Shown here piece after piece: positions 45,739 through 59,400 of a stretch of 64,000 bases of DNA. Source of the stretch: Tetracladium setigerum (Eukaryota; Ascomycota; Leotiomycetes; Helotiales); NCBI GenBank assembly GCA_031472005.1, contig PZJY01000008.1, positions 1,116,001-1,180,000 of the forward strand. The letters are read 5' to 3'. Each line of letters begins with the position of its first letter. The first letter of the stretch is position 1. Under the pieces are notes generated by a model that was not told the origin of the DNA, made no database searches, and was given only the letters and a program-made list of their open reading frames with translations. The position numbers and the translations under genes are program-made.

Positions 45739-48700
45739 ATGTCTTTACTCCCAGCAATTCTACGACGACGGGGCCCCTCGAGCGAGAATCTACACCGCCG
45801 CAGCTTCTACGTTGAAGACAGTGCGAGCACTGCAGATAAATCACTTGATGGCCGAGCCAGCGAGCAGATTCCACGAAAACCTCCAGTCACAGACTTTCTT
45901 ACTCCCTCGATGATGGTCGACGCTCAATCGTCGAGGACTTCGGTTGATGGTGCAACGCTGGATCGTTCCACCTCACCTCCCGTCCAGGAGGAGAGCCATA
46001 AACATCGCCGCTTTTCAATGTTGAAATTTAGACACGCCTCGGACTCGCAGTTATCAAGGCGCGCTCGCGATCAAGCTCACGCACCCCCCATTCCCCCAAG
46101 TAAGCATTCATGTTGCGCCCCGCCTTGATATCGTACGAACATACTGACAAGGGTGCAACCAGCCCCCGAAATCATTACAACAGCTCCAACCATGGATATC
46201 AACGCCACTCTCCCTACGAAGAAGAAATCGAGAATTGCGATGCCCGGTCGAACGAAGACTTCCATTGGAGAAGATACTCTACAAATCACTAAACTCGAGA
46301 AAAGGGAACGGAGAAAAACCATGTCGGAAAGCGGTCCTTCTGGAAGCAAAAGTCGAGTTACATTCGACGAACCAGACAGGCCCAGCGCATCGACGAGCTT
46401 TCCTCCAGCCTATGGCGATGATAATAATTCCACACTAGCTCTGCCAGTAAATCGTTTATCGGAATCCAGTAGATCAGATGGAAGCTCGGGAGACCATGGC
46501 GTATACGGTTCAACTACCACAACCACACATACCGTTCATACAACGACTACTTTCTTCCGCCTTCCACGTAGGAAGAAGCCAGCTCCGCTGTTCGACCTTT
46601 CACATCTGCCACAAAAGCCTAATGCGCAAGAACAAACAGCGACAGCTCCAAGAATATCGGCTAGCTCGTCAACCGCACATCTTGGAGATGCCCCAATTAC
46701 AGCAACAAACTTGCGTTCGCCATCGGCCGATAACCTTCACAGTGGTCAACGCTCTCCTGCTGTTGCTCCCTCGCCCAGTGCTCTCGTAAAGTCGACCTCG
46801 ACCTTTGCTGGACCTGGCGTCCCATTATTTAGACAAGGGTCAACGGCGTCCAGTACCAAATCGTCCCCAACTCGCGCAAGGCTTGGGATGCGTGGAAGAT
46901 CGTCCACCCTGAGTTCTCTACGAAACGCGCCAACTGATGATGCCCTTCCTACTCCCCCCTCCCCTCCACGCGAACTTCCATCTCAACTGGAAGGAAAAGC
47001 TTCGGAGACCTCTTTGGCCTATCTTCGAGACTTCGGCAAAATTCAGAGCCAACATTTCCCCGTAACTCTGGACCGGCGACTCCTGGATCTTCCACATCCA
47101 AGAACAATTCGATACAACTTGTGCGAGAGCCTCCGATTATATTGCCCGAGCGTAACGAGGATGACACGCCTGCAAAGTACCTTGTCCGACTAGAAGAAGC
47201 TGTCAGCCGCGGCGTAGTTGCGAGTGTTTTATCTAAAGGTACCGACCAATTCTCGCAAGCTGTACTTCGAAGCTATATGAGAGGCTTTGGCTTCTTTGGC
47301 GACCCAATGGACATGGCAATTCGAAAGTTGCTCATGGAAGTGGAACTTCCCAAAGAGACCCAGCAAATCGACAGGTGTCTCCAAGGATTCGCCAATAGAT
47401 ATCATGAATGCAATCCCGGAATTTATGCATCGCCTGATCAGGCATACTTCATTGCGTTCTCGCTCCTGATTTTACATACCGATGTGTTCAATAAGAACAA
47501 TAAACACAAAATGGCGAAGCCAGATTACCTCAGGAACACCAAAGGCGAGGGGATATTTGATGAGATTCTCGAGTGCTTCTACGACAATATTTCGTACACA
47601 CCTTTCATTCATGTCGAAGACGACCTAGACATCAACGGAGAAAGAATTCTACCTCACAAAATGAAGAAGAAGTCACTTTTGTCTCGTGGTACGCCCGATC
47701 CAATGAAGCGACCCTCCAAGGAGCCAGTTGACCCGTACACTCTTATTATTGACAGCAAGCTTGACACATTGCGACCCAATTTGAAGGAGGTGATGTACTT
47801 GGAGGAGCATTATAGCTATTTAGGAACCGCCCCGTCGCTAAATCTCCAGGATTTACAGAAGACCTTTTTCAGAACTGGAGTTTTGCAGATAGTTTCGGCA
47901 AGATCACGCCCGGATGCATTCATGTCGGAGAAGACCGTCACAAACCCAGAAGAAGCACATCCAGGCATTGTCGATATCAAGATCACAAAGGTTGGTCTTC
48001 TCTGGCGAAAGGATCCCAAGAAGAAGAAGACTCGATCGCCTTGGCAAGAATGGGGTGCCATCTTGACTGGTGCTCAACTCTACTTTTTCCGTAACACCAA
48101 CTGGATCAAGGGGCTTATGGCTCAATTGGAAGCTCACAACAAACAAGGTCATGATGGAAGCCCAGTCGTATTCAAACCTCCTTTGGACCAATTTAAGCCC
48201 GACGCGTTGATGTCGACGGATGATGCTGTTGCTTTGCTGGACTCAACTTACAAAAAGCATAAGAATGCTTTTGTTTTTGTCCGTCATGGAGGTTTTGAAG
48301 AGACGTTCCTTGCTGATAACGAACAAGAAATGAATGACTGGCTTGCGAAACTCAATTATGCGGCGGCATTTCGAACCTCGGGCGTACGGATGCGTGGCGT
48401 TGTCGGGGGCAACTATGATGGTCAGCGAACTCGCGGAATCCGACGACTTGAAAGCCAGAACGAATCATCCAAATCTGTGCAGACACCAACTGGGGAGGTC
48501 ACAATTGTCAGTGGGAGGATTGACAGGAAAATGGCCGATGATATCCTTGCAGCGAGGCGGGAGATCATGCTTCAGAAGATCGCGGACGCTGAAGAGAAGT
48601 TGATTGTTGCACAGAAACAGCTTGACGCGCAACTCAGGAACGCCCGCCACCTTCAGATACTTGCTCCTATCCAAGCCAAGTCTCGGGACCAAGTGATCCT

Positions 48701-50048
48701 TGCTGCAGGCCGAATGGCTGCTCAATTGAAATGGGGAAGAATGGAAATTTGGCGATTGAGGTGCCACAAAGACATCTTGACTATGGATTTGGAGGAAGAG
48801 AACATGGAAAGAGTTGGGTCTCCTGCCGAGGCGACCGGCTCGGAAAGGACTCCGCTCGGTCGCTTGCAATCAAAGGCAAGTACAATTAAGGACCAGACAA
48901 GTCTTCGCTCGCCTGTTGTATCAACGCCAAACCGACGATTATCTACCGCAACCCAACAAACTCAATCTATTGATCAAGACCCTGATGACGTTTTCCAAAC
49001 ACCGCCAACGCTCGGCCACGCATCCAGCTTCCACAAGTCACAAGCTGCATGGGACCTGCCACCCCTCAATGATGGCAAGTCTCCTCAACGCCATGCATCC
49101 ATTTCTGCGGCTGTATCTTCAAGTCCCACATCGGACCGCCAAGCATCAAACCCGAGCTTGAAACCTGAAGACAACGAAGGAGAGCGTGCTCCATCACCGA
49201 ACGTTGATGCAGCCGAGCTTCTTGTTCTCGCCCAAGAAGGCCTCGTTGTCGATGTGGATAAAACCACAGAAGCCAAACGGCCTGTTTCCAGATTTGAAAG
49301 TGGAGAGGATGGCGATCATGCTCTTTCAAAGGGGAAGGAGAAGGATAGCATGCACGGCAACAGAAAAGTTCGCCGCAGTCTCCACAGGACGCTCCGAGAG
49401 GCTCATGTGCCTTCTCATGCTCGGAGTAGAAAGGGTAAGGACTCAAACTCGAGCGCTGCTATGTCCGATGAGAGCAAAGATGATATGCTTGCTCGTGGCA
49501 CTGGCAGTTTCGTAGTCCATGGAAAGAAAGCATCAGTCATACACTTTGGTTCCGAGTTGCAAAGTATGTCTCCGGATGAGAGGCTGCGTTTGAGGAGACA
49601 GTCACAAAAGGACGAGGCAGGTGGCGTGCCTCCTACAATTGATGACTTCCATTCCATTCTCGCCGAACCCGTAGACTACCACGAAAGACACGGTTCAGCG
49701 GCCACGGCGAGTACAGCAACTGCGAGAAGCTTCAGAGAACTGCACAAGCGGCGCGCGTTATCTAGTGGCGAAGCAGTCTCGGAAGGAGAGGACAGCGACG
49801 CAGCAACTTTCTCTGACGGCAGGCGAACTCCTCTACCACCAGTTGATGACGACGAGGATGATGCTCCAGGAAGCCATTCGAAGCAGGCAGTGTTTTACAC
49901 GCCGGATGCTTCGCCAACTGCTGCCATGTTTAGCGAGAAGACGAACGATACGAAAATTGGAAATGATGACGAACCGAAAGGGGTTCAAGACTCGGAGAAC
50001 CAACCTCTTCCCAGCACCCGTGCTCCTCACACGATTGTTGCTGCTTAA
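45739..50048 (+). CDS. Sec7-PH domain ARF guanine-nucleotide exchange factor (Syt1-like)
   Basis: Two exons (45739-46099, 46163-50048) encode about 1415 residues. The Sec7 domain (about residues 440-640) has SRGVVASVLSKGTDQFSQAV, MRGFGFFGDPMDMAIRKLL and VELPKETQQIDRCLQGFANR with the glutamic finger, so GDP/GTP exchange on an ARF/ARL protein is expected. A PH domain follows (VGLLWRKDPKKKKTRSPWQE, LYFFRNTNWI) and then a coiled coil. The ends are disordered and Ser-rich. The layout matches yeast Syt1, a Golgi Arl1-linked GEF. At a run of six C (46954-46959) the frame must gain one base to reach GRKSFGDLFGLSSRLRQNSE and the Sec7 domain. The start at 45739 gives a clean basic N-terminus (MSLLPAILRRRGPSSENLHR); an upstream in-frame ATG at 45472 would read through the microsatellite. 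Confidence 0.92.
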
Positions 50049-50944
50049 AACCTTTGTTGAACATCGGAGCCTTTCAACAGACGAGGGTCTTCTACATTGT
50101 TTTTTTTTCCACTTTAAAGAGGGTTTGAAACCCTAACCCAGGAGTTGTACTCCCCTGTTCTACCTCTGCGGTACTATTTCCTCTGTATATTAAGCGAACC
50201 TGTAAATCAAATGGAAGATGGGAAAGCAAAATTTGGGTTTCTAGCGGTGTTATCATAGACGAACTGGGCTTGAAATGGGTTGGGCCCTGGTGCATACATA
50301 GGAGGGGAACTGGTGCAAAAGCGTTGATGACAATTTCAAAATGACACTCTTTTACCTTTAAGTGAATGGCTTTCCAATACTTGAGTGCATGTGAATTTGA
50401 ATGTCAATTTAAATGTGATTTTGTGGGTTATTTCGATGTTATTCGCGTCCGGTGAGGGCTATAATCATTATTTATCAAAGAGAGACAGGACAGAAGATAT
50501 ACTCGACCGCTTGTGATCGCAATCGAAGATGAGAGGAGGGAATGAGCGCCTAGGTAACGTAACTTCTTCCTGTTCTGGAGCCCAAATACAATACCGGTCC
50601 ACATATCCCATCTCATAGCACCTTCCTCTCTCTACACTATCAAGGAAGGAATGACGTTCCAAATCTGTTCATAGAGCTATAATACCCCCCTCGGAATCAT
50701 GAGTAAGATCTCTCTCACCCTTCGACTTTCAACCCTCTTCTCTTGTCCTTTTCAGTAGTTGAGAATTGTTTGTTAGGGTCGATTAATTAAGTGTAAAGTA
50801 ACCAACGTTGAAGAAAGTATGGCACATCACAAACAGACGTGGTAGTATCTTAATTTAACAACACCTCTGGACCTTTGTAACTAGTCGAAGCAAATTTCAG
50901 ATCTTAGAATCCAAATGGGGTATATTTTCATTCTATCATAAATC
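50049..50944. other. Convergent 3' flank Sec7 / PEX8
   Basis: 896 bp between two stop codons. AT-rich, no gene seen. Confidence 0.5.
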
Positions 50945-53016
50945 TCATAACTTACTGTCCCTCACACCCAATCCACCACTCATGAACGGACCCCCCTCTC
51001 CAAATTCTTCATTCCCAAACAAAACCTTCTCCCTCCCACCCCTACTACTCCACCAAGCAACACAAACAGCACTTCGCTCAACATCCATCTCACCTCCCTC
51101 CAACAGCTCCCAAAATCTGGCTTTACAGTACTCTCGCATGCTTCTGTCCTGTATGACGTTCAGCAAGTCCGCACTGATGGGCAGCCAGATTTCCAGTACG
51201 TCTATAGTAACGCTTGGCAAGGAATCAAGGAGCGTAAGCAATAAGACAGCTTGTTCTGAAAGCAGTGGTGAGTGATCCAAACTTTGCGCGTCTGCTTGGT
51301 CTTTGATTGCTACCGAGGGGAAAGTGGCTGTGTGGGTGCATTAAGAGCACGGTGGTGAACAAGTTCTAAAAGGGTTTCCGCCATCATCGGCTGGGAGGCA
51401 GAAAGTGGATTTGGCGGTGTTGAAATTTGCATCAACGCTTTGAAGGCAAATCGGAATTGCCTTGGTGACAGATTTCGAGGGAACGAATTGAAGAGGCTCT
51501 CGACGTAAAATGGTATTATCTGTGCCGTGAGATTTGAGTTGCGGGGAGAAGCGAGAACTGCTAGCATAGCACTATGAGCAGCTTCGAAAATCTCTAGGAG
51601 GAATGCATTGGCGGTTGGATTGAGGTATGGCGAAGCAGGTGTGGCGATGAGTGCCTCGGAATCGCTTGGTGATAGAGTAAGAGTGAAGTGCTCGGCGGTG
51701 TTGAGATAGAACAAGTCCAAGTTGCGGTCAAGTGGGTGTGGTGGTATGCTGCCAGCGTGTGATGGATATATTGATGTGAGAAGCTTGAGAGATTCCTTTG
51801 GGAATCGGGTCAAGATGTCAATGGATGACATATTGACGAAAGTGTAGGCTGAGAAAGCGTTTGATCCCAGACGAGACGATATGAAGTGTATATTTCTTAG
51901 TATCAGCAGGGACTTCGACCCTGTAGCTGGTGCATATTGAGCTGATGACAAAATTCGGTCTATCAACGTTCGCGTGATAGTGGCCTGTAGGATTACCACT
52001 GTAGCAAACATTGCAGTCTTTAGAACTTGCCACATAGCTGGAAATGTATTCGTGAGCGTCTCGGAACTCAGAAAAGTGCTCTCTTCGGAGGAGTCAATCT
52101 CGGATAGCTTATTCCTTTTCCACCTCATAAACAAATTGTTTGTGAATTCAAGTAATTGTTCACGAGCTTCTACTACTCGCAACGGGTCTTTCATATTCTC
52201 AATTGCATAAGCAGTGAGTCTTGATAGCGGTCCCATGGATTGAACCAAAGGCTTGGAGGCTATATGCTGTATTTGGAGAAATGAAGGTGATTTTGACGAC
52301 CACTCAAACTTATTGCCAGAAATCTCCCTCACATCGTAATCGATCGCCTCGAGAAAGTATGCATCCTGGTAGCCCTCGACGGATGTGATTGCTCTCAGAG
52401 CATGCAAACCAAAAGCGTCATGATTCAACTCTCTTTTAGCAATGTCGGAAAGAAGTGGGAAGGCATGATTTAAAGCCAGAATTGTTGAATCTGCCCCCGA
52501 ACTGGAGTTATTGGCTGGTCCTTCCAGAGCCAAGTTTGCTGCTGTTACCATCGCATACTCGAGCTTCACCCTCAGTGCCGATGTTAAGCCCCTTCTTTCT
52601 TGCCCCTCCATTCCCAGAAGTATGCCGGCAATAACAAGTGAATGTAGCCATCTCGGAGAACGGTCATCTGCGCCGTTTATCACTGCCTTCGCCCAATCAT
52701 CACAACTTAGGCCTCCTCCTTGTCGGGGTTGGTATGCATCGTATGGCTTCTGTGGGCCCTCGAGTTGGAATTTCCGGACAGTGATCGCGGCAGTATTGAA
52801 TATACTAATAATTCGTAGACTTGTTTTGAGTCCCTCTACGCGCTGCCAAATGGCTGGTGCGGTAAGGAGTTGCGACGTGAGGAGGGTGATGTTCAAAGGG
52901 TTGGAGAGCGTTGTAAGGAGGGACGTCGTACTGGAGAGAATCCTATTTGTTTGCTCCGGATTTGGCGCATCCTGAAATGCTCGAAGCACGTTAGTGAGAA
53001 GGCGATCTGCTGGCAT
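50945..53016 (-). CDS. PEX8: Peroxin 8 (PEX8)
   Basis: A single-exon gene of about 690 residues. Fungal PEX8 is a peroxisome-inner-face peroxin that links the docking and RING parts of the import machine. The N-terminus (MPADRLLTNVLRAFQDAPNP) and blocks such as TTLSNPLNITLLTSQLLTAP, GGGLSCDDWAKAVINGADDR and the helical repeats match the family as I remember it. The protein ends in SKL, a peroxisomal targeting signal type 1. The frame breaks at four G (51317-51320): one extra base joins PTQPLSP to VAIKDQADAQSLDHSPLL and the C-terminal part; without it the protein would lose its last 120 residues and the SKL. It shares a 174-bp divergent promoter with TMEM170. Confidence 0.85.
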
Positions 53017-53190
53017 TGTGGTTCATGGCTGTTGTGTTTGTGTCTTGTATTTGTTCTCTCAAAGGAAGGGGAAGGAGGATGACCGTGATCTGGCGACCAG
53101 TGCTCAGCATTTTGAGCCGAGGCATCCTGCCCATCAATTTCAACGACACACGTCGCCCAACTTCCACGTCGGAACCGCCAGAACACGAAA

Positions 53191-53737
53191 ATGGCTCTCA
53201 GGTACGTACATCTTGATCAAAATAGCCTCCGACTAACCTAGAAATGATGAAAGTATTGAAAACCCGGCTCCACCCAACTACACAACTCCCCCATTCCCAT
53301 CCCTCTACTGGCCTGTCCGAGCGACAGACGACACTACGAGATATCTATACTTTGCCACCGACGTTTGGCGGTATACTCTCTTTTGGACCCTGATAATCTA
53401 TGCTGTGTTCCACTTGGTGGTAGCTTTATTTGCCGTAGCAGTTCAATTGAGCAATGGAAAATCGGCATTGAAATATGTGTGGATAGTTCCGGTCTTCTAC
53501 CTCCTCATTGCCGGGGTTGAAGCATTGATTGCTGGGAGTGTTGTCGGCTTGATGTAAGTTTTCTTTGATAACACGAGCGCTTCACGTCTTGAACATAAAA
53601 CTAATATTTTGTAAAGAATTGGAGCTGTGTACAATGCCGGTTCTTTTCAAATGACAACATGGATCCCTTTTACATGGGCCGTTATCAACGTTTTGGTTTT
53701 GGTGATTTCATCATTTTCAATCCGTCTTGGACTTTGA
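53191..53737 (+). CDS. TMEM170-family integral membrane protein
   Basis: Three exons (53191-53201, 53242-53553, 53617-53737) give 147 residues. The first coding exon has 11 nt and is followed by a 40-nt intron with a CTAAC branch, about the minimum for fungi. Three hydrophobic segments (YTLFWTLIIYAVFHLVVALF, YVWIVPVFYLLIAGVEALIA, WAVINVLVLVISSF) and the GSVVGLIIGAVYNAGSFQMT block fit the Tmemb_170 family, whose animal members shape ER and nuclear envelope. The stop lies 9 bp from the stop of the next gene on the other strand, so the 3' UTRs must overlap. Confidence 0.85.
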
Positions 53738-53746
53738 AGTAAAGGT

Positions 53747-54674
53747 CTACTTATCTAAAGAGATTGTTTGCGGTCGACTATCTAGTAACCCATAGCTTGA
53801 ACTTGCGGCAGCAGCAATTGTTACTCCATCTGTAACCGGTGGTAGAGTTGGGTCTCGTTCTTTTGGCTCAATCTTCTTGATGATCCGGGCAGGATTGCCT
53901 GCAACTACATGAAAAGCTGGAACATCTGTGAGTAAGACCCCGCTGTTAGCCATCGTATGCTAATAAAATTAAGGGATTGTGTTGGTAATAATACCTTTGG
54001 TAACAACGCTTCCTGCTCCAACAGTAACTCCCCTGCCGATTGTCACACCTGGGAGGACGATAACATTTCCACCAAACCAGCAGTCTTCTCCAATTTCAAT
54101 CGGTTTCCCAAGTTCAGGGCCTTGAATGCCATTTCGTAGAAATGGATCAAGGGGATGCGTTCCACTATAGAAAGAACAACTGGGTCCAATGAGGGTACGA
54201 GCGCCAATAGTGATGAGACAGGTGTCGAGGAAGGTGGCGTTGAAATTTATGAAGACGCCTTTACCGATTCTACGACATATAAACATGTATTTATGGAGTG
54301 GGGGATATCGCCATACCTAAGATTGGTACCATAGTCTACCTTGATAGGACTTTCGACGTAGGCATCATCTTGGAGAAGGAGTGAATCCTCTTCTTCTGTT
54401 GCACCTTGCGGAGGAAGAGGGGTTTTGTCATCAAGAATACTGATAACACGTCAGAAAGAAGGAGCTCAATAATTGGGTGATATACCAAACAAAGAGATAC
54501 ATACTCTCTCCAGAGCTCGACTTGTTTTCTCCGAGGGGCCTCTCCAGCTTGATTGAATCGATGACATGCATGGTGACACCGATTTCGTTTAACTGTCAAT
54601 CCTGGGAGGAAGGCATGATACAATTCCCCCCTTAGCATCCGAGCCTCATTCTCAACTTCGCCGAATCTCTCCAT
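53747..54674 (-). CDS. Hexapeptide-repeat (maltose/galactoside-type) O-acetyltransferase
   Basis: Four exons (54674-54505, 54439-54317, 54269-53995, 53925-53747) give 248 residues. The N-terminal Mac domain (ARMLRGELYHAF, then RRKQVELWREIL) is followed by a left-handed beta-helix with IGARTLIGPSCSFYSGTHPL containing the catalytic His, then GEDCWFGGNVIVLPGVTIGR and VTVGAGSVVTKGDVPAFHV ending in GNPARIIKKI. The family moves acetyl from acetyl-CoA to sugars (NodL/LacA type). Trimeric, cytosolic. The true substrate is unknown. The frame is intact. Confidence 0.93.
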
Positions 54675-55117
54675 GATGACTTGAAATAAATGTAGAAAAG
54701 GGAATCGGAAATACAAAATCAAATGCAATGTGTCGATAACCCCTCCACTCGATCTATACGAGATCCTAGCTCCGTACGTGGGGTGGAAGGCGGTGTCCTC
54801 CCAATCTACCGTACTTAATTCACTCTAGCGGCGTTGATCTGCCATGTTGACATTGTTCTCCGAATGCAGCCTTGTCTTGTCCCTGCTAGCCTCTTGGTGG
54901 TTGTGTGTTGTGTGTCTCGAGAACAATATCAACGACCTGTCAAAGATTTTCCCACTGCCATAACCCACATCCCATACCATACATAATGATAATATAAGCG
55001 CAGGCGCAATCATTCCTCATCTTCTTCACCTGCCACGCTCTTCCTTTTCTTCCTTTCTTCATTCATCCTTCACCCCGCCCTGGGTTACTAGGTACTTACT
55101 TTCTCCGGATTGCAACC
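54675..55117. other. Divergent promoter region acetyltransferase / ICMT
   Basis: 443 bp between two divergent start codons. Pyrimidine-rich just before the ICMT start. No gene. Confidence 0.5.
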
Positions 55118-56034
55118 ATGACAGACATCCCCTCCAACGATGAATCGCCCTCTTTCCAACCCTCCCGCCTACGTCAACGAAATGTTCTCAACGAAGCCGC
55201 TTCCATGATCGGCTCCGGCGGCCTCGGTAATCGCTCTACTTCGCGATCTAACTCCAATACACAACCTCCCTCCAGCGACATCTCAGAGAGAGCACACGAC
55301 ATAAACTCAGCCCTCGCCATCTACGACCAGCAGTTCCTCCCATCCCATGAACGCTCCCTCTCAGGAATCGCACTGCGCGCCTTCCTCCTCGGTCTATCGC
55401 TCACCCTCTCCCTCCTCACAACGCTCTACATCATCTTCAACACCACCTCTCCCCTTTGGCGCGCCCCCTTCTTCATCACCACGCTCTCCCTCTTTCACTT
55501 CCTCGAATTCTACATTACGGCACTAGCCAACACTGCCGACGCAACGGTCTCCTCCTTCCTCCTCACTTCCAACGGAGCAGCCTACAACATTGCACACACA
55601 GTAGCATTTACCGAGTGTATCCTCTCCGGCTACTTCCTCCCCCACCAGATCCTGCCCTCATGGGCCCGAAATGTAACCCTCATTCTCGGACTCGTGCTAG
55701 TAACCGCTGGTCAATTCTGCCGCAGTCTCGCAATGTACCAAGCCGGAACCAACTTCTCGCATTTGGTTAAACACACTAAAGCACCGACTCATGTCTTGAT
55801 TACCTCGGGTGTATACAACTATCTGCGCCACCCCTCGTATTTTGGCTTCTTTTGGTGGGGAATTGGCACACAGGTTGTGTGTGGGAATTTGCTTTCATTG
55901 GTAGGGTATGCCGTTGTGTTGTGGTTATTCTTCGCGAGGAGGATTAGAGGGGAGGAGGAGAGTTTAGTGAGGTTTTTTGGGATGAGTACTTGGATTATAG
56001 GAAGAGGACTGGAGTGGGAATTCCTTTTATTTGA
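55118..56034 (+). CDS. STE14: Isoprenylcysteine carboxyl methyltransferase (Ste14)
   Basis: Single exon, about 305 residues. The enzyme methylates the C-terminal prenylated Cys of CaaX proteins such as Ras and a-type pheromone in the ER membrane. Several membrane segments precede the conserved catalytic end: GQFCRSLAMYQAGTNFSHLV, SGVYNYLRHPSYFGFFWWGI and RIRGEEESLVRFFG. As written, the frame leaves the family right after RFFG. One extra G in the GGG at 55979-55981 gives DEYLDYRKRTGVGIPFI and a stop at 56032-56034, the normal C-terminus. Without it the frame runs on to 56074 with unrelated residues. The N-terminal 70 residues are Ser-rich and probably disordered. Confidence 0.92.
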
Positions 56035-56428
56035 GATTTGGTATTGTTGTGACCGTTTTCTAGGGGTTAGATAGAGACAGACGAGGTTGAAAGTTGGAAA
56101 TATTGTAGACGTGAGAAGGAAATCTGCTTGAGACATATGATGAAGATCACATAGAAAGACATGCCTATCAGCCAAATTTTGTCGAGGATCAAGCCCACTG
56201 TCAATTTATTTCTCGCCTAACCCAAACCAAAAGTATAACTCCTTCGTTCTGTATGCCAAAAGCCTATGCAATGTTTCGCTTGACTAACGATCTAAGCCCG
56301 TCCATATCCATGTGTGCCGGAGAAACAATAGCATGCTGTAACTAAACAAACTGCGCATAGCCATGCAGGAATAGAAAAGGTATCCCAATTTGATGATAAT
56401 CCAAAAATGCCGCTAAACCGAAAACGCC
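56035..56428. other. Convergent 3' flank ICMT / CLC
   Basis: 394 bp between two stop codons on opposite strands. No gene seen. Confidence 0.5.
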
Positions 56429-59400
56429 TCACAAATGCCCTTCCTTTTCCTCTAGCTCTCGAATGTACTTTACAAAGGTCTTTTTATGGATCTAGACATA
56501 TTGTTAGCAAAGAAATACCGACGACAACGTGAATTAGGCCTCACCAAACCAGCGTACCGCCCGTCTCTTGTCACACAGACGTATCTTAACCCAAGCTTTA
56601 CGAAACACTCGTAAACAAGATCCATGGGAGAGTGGACATCAAGTGCCACAGGGGCCTATATTTTGAGTCAGTCAGAGTGTTTTATTCATCTCTAGAGGCT
56701 TACTTACAGGATCAATATGCGGTGTGAAGTCCGTCGGATCAGCCAACTCTTCTTCATCATCCGAATCATTGAAACTCGTTATTTTTGTCATGAGACACAG
56801 GCTGTTTTCTTCATTCTCAAGGTGATCAAGTGCGAACTCCAGGTCAGGCGCTGGGATCAAACCAACAAGGGCTTCCTCTCGAATGATGGGAAGTCCGCCG
56901 TCGATCTCACCTGCTCCATGGAGCATTTGGAGCTGCAGACGGAGGCTAGTTGCCGAGACTAGTGGAGAAGACGAGATGTCAATGACCCGCTCTCGACGAA
57001 CACGACCAACGATCTGGCCAAGATCGCCCGTGAAAACTGGTTTGTGCTTGTTGCTTAAGAATGGGTAAGAGTTGAGATTTGTGAGAAGATCCTAAGTCTC
57101 TATTAAGTTTCTGAAAACTTTAACGGAACCATGCAACTTACATATATACTAAGAGGTTCCATGAAGTCGGCTGTCCATTTCGCTACCAAAACAGCAAGCG
57201 AGAATGGGAGGACATAATCCAGACTGCCGGTCAGCTCAAAAAGAATTACTGCTAAAGTCACAGACAATCTAGTAACTCCACACATCGTAGAGCCAGCAGC
57301 AATAAGGGCGTAAACTCCAGGGGTGATGCAAGAAGTTCCACTAGCGTGAGCAGCACAATCTCCAAAAACAGGAGAGTTTGGGAATCGTAGCACAATCCAC
57401 TGAATCAGGTGGCCAATAACTCGACCCCCTAAGCCACCAACAACCATAGAGGGAACGTAAATACCAGCTGGAACTTTCTGGGGCGTGTGTTAGCATCGCA
57501 GGAGTCTGGACATGCGAAAGGACTTACAATTCCAAAAGTCACTATTGTCAGAATTCCTTTAATCAGGAATGCAGAAGCAAGAGTCCCGACAATAGGCATG
57601 ATCTCATCTAATGTTTTCGGACAAAGCCCCATGGTATCTCCTTTGCCCACCTCACACGGGCTGGCAAGGTTGAAGAGCAATTTGGCAACGGGCACTTTCG
57701 TGTAGGGGTTCCAGTAACTGACGAGGCCAGTGAGTAATGCGACCATCATGACTTCGACAAGCGGCCATCGTTTGACCACAGGTATCTTTCGAAAGGATTG
57801 AGCCCAGGATCGCGAAGCTTTGATAAAAATAGCCCCAGTTGCTCCGCCCAACATGCCAACAGCAACGAATGCTCCCAGCTCAAAGAATTCCCAGTCAGAT
57901 AAATAGCGAACTTCGAATATAACAATCTTGTTGGTTCCGTACGGATTGAGGAATTTCAGCGTGAGGGCTGCAGTAATACAGCAGAAAAACGTCCTGAAAA
58001 GGGTTTTGGCTGGGAAGAAGTATGCAACCTCTTCAAGCGAGAAAAGTACACCTCCCAAGGGCGCTCCAAAGGCGACCGTGACTCCAGCTGCCGCAGCTGC
58101 AGAGAGAACCTCTCTACGCTTGCCATCGTTATTCTCGTACTTTGAAAACAATCGACAGGCAATATTACCCACGCAAGTTGCGATATGCACAAAAGGTCCC
58201 TCCTTACCAATACTGAGACCAGAGGCAACACTTAGAACCAGACCAAAGGTCTTCATGGCTAGGGTTTTTACTCCCAGAAATCCGTGAAGAACGAACCCGC
58301 TGAGAATAACCCGAACTTCGGCAACTCCACTGCCTGCGGCCGAATAGAATATCATTGGCGCTGCAAGTTCGGAAGGGTCCTTCGTTTTTGGGCTCGTGTC
58401 TCCATCATCTTGCGGCACTTGAATTCTGTTCACGGCGCCTAGGTTTTCGTCGAGTGTGGAGAGATGGTATCTGGAAGGTACCACGGTTTTTGTGGTAAGG
58501 GTTATCAGACAGGCAAGAGCTGAGAATACTAGTGCTAGGCACACAAATACACCGTATTCGACAAAGTCCTCACTGACCCCTGGAATAGTTATAGAAGTCG
58601 ACCATGCTTTCCACTCATGGCAGCGGGCTCCATTGGGACAGCATCTCTAATATTGGAGTCAGTCACGTAAGCATCACCCAGAGATATCTACTAATGGAAG
58701 ACTGGGTGAAATCAGAATATATGTAAATTGAATGTATATATGGAACATTTGAGGGGTGACGCATCTGACAGGCAGACCACAAAAGCAAGTCGGGAACGGA
58801 TCTTTGCGAGGGAGTCTGAGAGGTGCTTACCTTCTCGCTGATGAAAAAGCCGGTCGAGCAGTAGCCATCTTTCCAATCATACACAGGTGCCTCGGAAATA
58901 TCCACAGCGTAAGCAATGCAGGCAGTCAAGAATCCAACCAGGGCGCTGAGTATCCAGCCTTGTGCTCCGTCAAAAAAGGACTCTACGCGTCCCCGAATAT
59001 CTTTCCGGCTTCGAAGACCCTTGACTCTGTATGCGTCTGCGATACTATCGTGAACCCAATCTGTGCTTGTGAATTGATCATACCAAACCCTCTCTTCCTG
59101 GTTAAAGGAGTTCTTCTGCGTGAGCAGAGAGCTTCCAGCGCGTCGGTCATTTGTGAAGGCAGAGATCAGGCGTTTCCCTAAAGATCCTGCTCTGCTGTGG
59201 TGTCGTGTTACACGTAGACTGCCTGTTGGGATCAGGGTAAGCCTTCTACCTTAGCTTGGGATATCAAACAACGAGTACATACCGGGGTTGCTCTGTCTCC
59301 TCGAGAGCCGTCCGCTAGGCAGATCTGTCCAACTTTGTATTCGCACTCGAGATCTATTTGCACTTCCTAACAGAGGTGTCCTCTCGCCAGACAGACCGCT

